Shown piece after piece: positions 29,330 to 32,758 of a stretch of DNA of 32,758 nucleotides. A model generated the notes under the pieces. That model made no database searches, had not been told where the DNA came from, and saw nothing but the letters and a program-made list of their open reading frames with translations. The position numbers and the translations under genes were made by a program. Source of the stretch: Pleurotus djamor (lineage: Eukaryota; Basidiomycota; Agaricomycetes; Agaricales; Pleurotaceae); assembly GCA_029747585.1 (NCBI GenBank), contig JAPEVF010000510.1:1-32758 (forward strand). The letters run 5' to 3'. Position 1 is the stretch's first letter. Each line of letters starts with the position of its first letter.

Positions 29330-30035
29330 ATGCTCAATCTCCCATTTTTGAAGGCTGTGTTAGTCTTTTCCAATGCGCTAGCGTTTCACTGGACAGCGGC
29401 ACCACTGAAAACCGCAGTTGTAGGAGAGGAGTGTTGGACGAAGGGCATGTTTGAACAAACTCTTGGGTATCAACTTTTCTTCCTTCGAGTAAGGGTTTCT
29501 CCGCTTGCTCAACACCCAATTAAAGATTAACCAACATTGATAGATCTTTGTCTGGATAACTGCGGTCATGGAGACAGCTTTGTCCCTCCGCGAACTGCCA
29601 GTTAGTACAGGAAACATCGGTGGTTTACCTCCAGCCATGGTCGTCGGTGCAATTATGTGCATCTCCGGGAGTCTCTTGCGCCATTCGTGTTTAAAAACTA
29701 TGGGGAAGATGCTCGATTTCAAATTTCGCGCCCACGCCGATCGCAAGCTCATTATTTCTGGCCCCTACAAGTACGCTCGCCACCCCAGTTATACTGGCTG
29801 GTTTTCAATGATCATCGGCGTAACGTTGGCTGTACTCGCTCCTGAGTCTTCATTGAATGGATACGGAGCGCCGCATATGCACAAAGCAGTAGCTGGCGTT
29901 CAAGCGGTCTTGACTATCGCCATGCTCTCGATACGAATGCATGCGGAGGAACAAGGTCTACGGGAGACGTTCGGCAAGGAGTGGGATAAATTTGCGGAGA
30001 AGGTACCCTACTACCTTGTGCCAGGTATACATTAG
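29330..30035 (+). CDS. ICMT-like protein-S-isoprenylcysteine O-methyltransferase, copy M5
   Basis: Exons 29330-29488 and 29544-30035 with a 55-bp phase-0 intron encode 216 residues. Start MLNLPFLKAVLVFSNALAF. The membrane-spanning pattern and catalytic motifs are kept: GPYKYARHPSYTGWFSMIIG and FGKEWDKFAEKVPYYLVPGIH. It is the most diverged full copy: the early PPNP motif reads PLKT, LRLWCFK reads LRHSCLK, and DHKLVTSG reads DRKLIISG. The open frame and intact splice sites suggest it is functional or recently lost function. It is preceded by D5 and followed by a worn spacer without E, A or F genes. Predicted to methylate prenylated cysteines at the ER membrane; the altered residues could change activity. 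Confidence 0.8.
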
Positions 30036-31300
30036 AAGGCTAAATGTTAGCTATGGATCAATAAGTAATCGCTTGGGTCGAATCTTTTAGATGTCCTGGG
30101 TGACCCTAGAGAAAGGAGGTTCTCCTAAGACGTTAGCGCCGGCTTTTGAAGCCTCGGCCTCAACGTTCAACCGGAACCGTCAAATTCTGAACTTCGCTCG
30201 AACTTCATGACCGTCATTCTACGTCCCACAACCCCGAAAACTTGAACTTCGAACGCTATATATGCTGATATCTCTTTATTTGAACCGATGTTTAGGAAAG
30301 TATTGTCCGGAAAGTGTTGCCCCCGTCCTCCACCATGCCTGCGCCGTCAGGCTGCATTGATCATCGCAGTGCGCATGGATATCCTTACAGCGCTCAAACG
30401 TTCAAGAAGATTCTAATGATATCTTCTCTACAGTCCTCTTCGCCATCTCACAAAGGCCTCAACACCCAGCACGAGACTCAAATGTCTCTTTCGTACTCGT
30501 CGGCCGTTCAAGTTTCAGGCAAGATCAAGCTCGACTTGCTATGACTGGAACGACTCAAGAATGCGTTTGAGCGGTCCCGAAATATGGGGATTTTATGAAG
30601 GCTTTGGTGCCGATGAAGCTGCAGGCTGCTGAGGGAGAGCTTGCTGGTAACGTAACCCGAATCCCATTTCGGTCGGTCTGATGCTTAAGCTCTCACGGAG
30701 ATTGATATTGAGTGCTCGCTTCACAAGATCTACGCCGCCTTCAACACGGATTTCGCTTTGTCCTCCAACCATCTACCGACCGCTTCGATGTGTCTAGCTC
30801 TCACACTTCATTACTACGCAGCTCATTCAAGACTACGACTCTCATGGAGAGCCTCCTGGGTACCTGCCGAAGAAGCCCTTAGACAAGGATGTCATGGATT
30901 TAGCAATTCTACCCATCGTTTTTAATCGATGAGTCAGACTAAGATGATATCCCCTCGCTATCCAGTTAGCGTCCAGTGCATTCACTTGTGATACAGGGCG
31001 TCACGCGTTCAACAAGCGAGAGAACCTAAACGCCTCATCTCAACATCTTCCCCAACACTGTCTACGCCACCTCGGGGCGTCCCATTACTGGGGTGCTCCG
31101 CGCGTTACTCTTCAAATTCATTTCGTGTCTACGCTCATCGTCGTTGCGGAACCGTGCCACCAGCCATAAGTTTCCACTTCCAATCCAATCCTCAAACCCG
31201 TTCAGCGTCGGTCAAGATCATCACCCCCAAACCTTTTCTGATCCAATCGCATCCGGTCTTCTGCTCCATCTCCGAGGTTGATACTCTTCCTCAATGTTCC
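30036..31300. other. Worn spacer after M5
   Basis: Distant copy of the M3 and M4 3' spacers. Shared landmarks include GTTAGCGCCG near 30130 and the segment giving VPMKLQAAEGELAGNVT (about 30608-30660). No open E-like frame is left, and no A or F gene follows. Confidence 0.4.
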
Positions 31301-31833
31301 CGCCAAAAATTATCTGTGTTGATTCATCTGAAGCCCCCTTACATCCAACGGATTCCACCACTGACCAATGTGAACATGCCCATTAGTGAGCGAGATGTTA
31401 CATCGACCGTCTCGAGGCTTGCTAACTGGACAAGTCGAATACAGAATTCCCGCCTTGTATGCCAAATTGTAGAAGGTCCAAGCCGATCATGAAGTAATTC
31501 TTGGTCGATAAGGTGTACTCTACCTCGCCGGGCGAGTTCTCCCCGAAGATCAGCACAACTTGAAACAAGCTTAATTTCCATGCCATATGGACGGTGAACG
31601 AAGGCCCTTCTTCCCCGGCATTTGGAGTATCTTTTCCCCGGACTTTCATAGAGTCATACAGGTTTCGCAGCTTCCTGATTCATTTCATGATACCCCGAAC
31701 CTCTAGGCCACGACAGTTCGATGTGACCCACAGTTGCCTTGGTAGGAAAGAGTATCTGTAGGACAATCATGCGACGTACATACGTCGTAAACTAGGTTTC
31801 TTCTTGTCAACCATCATTTTCCTTTCTTCAACT
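31301..31833. other. Gene-free stretch before D6
   Basis: Two overlapping minus-strand ORFs (31339-31581 and 31422-31649) are protein-like in look but have no paralogue, splice pattern or motif. Nothing is called. Confidence 0.35.
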
Positions 31834-32143
31834 CTAAAACCAGAGCTCGGTAAGGTATTGCGCGGCCTCCACTGGGATGAACTCAGAACGGTCAAGCCCT
31901 TGAGCATTGTAACCGACACCGAACCAGCTTTCGGTCATGGGATGCTTATGAGGCGTGTCAATGACACCACTCAATAGCAGAAGCCCGAGACTTCGCCACC
32001 GAGTCTCGAACAAGATGATATGTCCCATCAATCACAGCGTCTACATTGCGATGTGCAGCAGCTGTAGTGACCGGTGGTTCTACGATGGTAGGTAAGAATG
32101 GGACGTACGTCTCGCCCATATGAGTGGCGGAGCGTTGATACAC
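31834..32143 (-). pseudogene. D6, small minus-strand ORF relic upstream of M6
   Basis: The best-preserved D copy. A 61-codon frame (31958-32143) ends GTYHLVRDSVAKSRASAIEWCH; a second frame just downstream (31834-32031) reads FGVGYNAQGLDRSEFIP and VEAAQYLTELWF. Both stretches are mirrored at D5, so they may once have been parts of one gene joined by splicing. No recognised domain. It diverges from M6 with about 45 bp between. Confidence 0.3.
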
Positions 32144-32158
32144 GATAAAGCCAAGCAG
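32143..32158 (+). promoter_or_regulatory. GATAAA core-promoter-like element of M6
   Basis: CGATAAAGCCAAGCAG lies 45 bp upstream of the M6 ATG, matching M3 and M5. Confidence 0.5.
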
Positions 32159-32187
32159 CGGAGGCGTACCTGTTCATCAGTAACCCG

Positions 32188-32496
32188 ATGGTCCTCGCTC
32201 TGCTACTTTTGAAAGCAGTGATGGTCCTGGCAACAGCGCTAGCATTCCACTGGACGTCGTCACCACCGAACCCTCCAGTCGTAGAAAAGGAGCGCCGAAC
32301 GAAAGGACATTTCGAGCGAACCCTCAGACTCCAAGTTCTCTTCCTTCGAGTGAGTGGTTTTTCTCCGCTCGCGGTGGTGCACAATGCTGAGAATCAACCG
32401 AAACAGACGTTTGTGTGGGCTACCGCTGTCACGGAAGTCGCCTCTTTGCTTCAAAGAAGACTCACAAACAGCAAAGATCTTATCCACCAGACTTAG
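32188..32496 (+). pseudogene. M6, 5' part of an ICMT-like gene
   Basis: Exon 1 (32188-32349) is intact and typical: MVLALLLLKAVMVLATALAF, SPPNPPVVEKERRTKGHFERTL. A 57-bp intron (32350-32406) leads to exon 2 starting TFVWATAVTEVASLLQRRLT. This leaves the family after about 20 codons and stops at TAG 32494-32496. The methyltransferase core with RHPSY is not found in the remaining 260 bp, so this is a truncated copy. Its promoter element and divergent D6 neighbour are the best preserved of the array, so the truncation may be recent. Confidence 0.75.
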
Positions 32497-32502
32497 TGTT
32501 AG

Positions 32503-32731
32503 ATGGCTTCGGTACGGGAAGAACATAAGAAGATGAAGATCGAGGTAAGTCTTTTCTGCGTTTTTTTGGTCAATAGACTCTTAACGCCCTTGATAGACTG
32601 TGCGAGAGCGTCATTTGGGCGAACTGGCAACCAATAGTCTCGTATTATGTCCAACTATAGTATGCAACATGTCGCACCCTTGCCCCAATGTATCCGTCAA
32701 TCACTCTCGTTCCATAAGCCAGGGCGCATGA
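32503..32731 (+). CDS. Possible small two-exon ORF after M6
   Basis: ATG 32503 opens 14 codons (MASVREEHKKMKIE) to a strong GTAAGT donor. A 52-bp intron (32545-32596) ends TAG, and exon 2 runs 44 codons to TGA at 32729-32731, making about 58 residues. The splice sites are good, but there is no paralogue or motif, and chance is a real alternative. Confidence 0.2.
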
Positions 32732-32758
32732 AGTGTGATTCTTATGCAACACATCTCG

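Noticed and set aside
31339..31649. Overlapping 80- and 75-codon minus-strand ORFs
   Set aside because: Two frames compete, no intron joins them to anything, and neither recurs in the array.
1..32758. tRNA, rRNA, CRISPR arrays, LTRs or transposase genes
   Set aside because: Looked for by eye; no cloverleaf with a T-loop consensus, no regular spaced repeats, and no reverse transcriptase or transposase motifs were found. A dedicated scan could still find degraded elements.

Overview
The window looks like a gene-poor, repeat-shaped stretch of an Agaricomycete (mushroom-forming basidiomycete) nuclear chromosome. The evidence is genes split by many 50-70 bp GT-AG introns, short spacers, expanded F-box families, a CE16-type GDSL esterase, and several isoprenylcysteine methyltransferase (ICMT)-like genes. 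This is inferred from gene style; no species can be named. I see no tRNA, rRNA, CRISPR array or intact transposon.

Layout. At the left end is F-box gene F1 (16-1371), then a + strand relative of an acidic protein family (1640-2125, with an in-frame stop) and acidic gene A1 (2573-3238, minus). A dead GDSL/CE16 esterase (3748-4767, minus) and a long gene-free stretch follow. Two tandem ICMT-like genes come next: M1 (6709-7424, intact) and M2 (7818-8576, broken). The remains of a P-loop GTPase-like gene may lie on the minus strand at 9.5-10.6 kb. The centre carries two ordinary single-copy genes: a large disordered nuclear-type protein (11302-13283) and a 577-residue F-box protein with an acidic tail (13902-15690).

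From about 16.6 kb to the right end the window is an array built from one compound module. Its order is D (small minus-strand ORF relic), M (ICMT-like, +), E (unrecognised decaying gene, +), A (acidic protein, minus), F (F-box protein, +). Copy one is D3-M3-E1-A2-F2 (16.6-22.5 kb). A chimeric scar follows: half of an A gene (A3) joined to the 3' third of an M gene (M4). Copy two is M4-E2-A4-F3 (23.0-28.7 kb), with a leftover A tail (A5) just before A4. Then come D5-M5 (about 28.9-30.0 kb) with a worn spacer, and D6-M6 (31.8-32.5 kb), where M6 is cut short. Copies range from intact to frameshifted to stubs, as expected of birth-and-death evolution by unequal exchange.

Biology. ICMT methylates the carboxyl group of prenylated CaaX proteins in the ER membrane, including basidiomycete lipopeptide pheromones. 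F-box proteins choose targets for SCF ubiquitin ligases. The A protein has no recognised function; it has an acidic, Ser-rich N-terminal half and a conserved C-terminal half. A and F are always divergent across a shared region of about 710-720 bp that is very similar between the two complete copies. A functional link between M, A and F is a hypothesis from co-duplication alone. Five single N characters each precede an A/T homopolymer, and two of them fall in F-box exons where deleting the N restores the frame.
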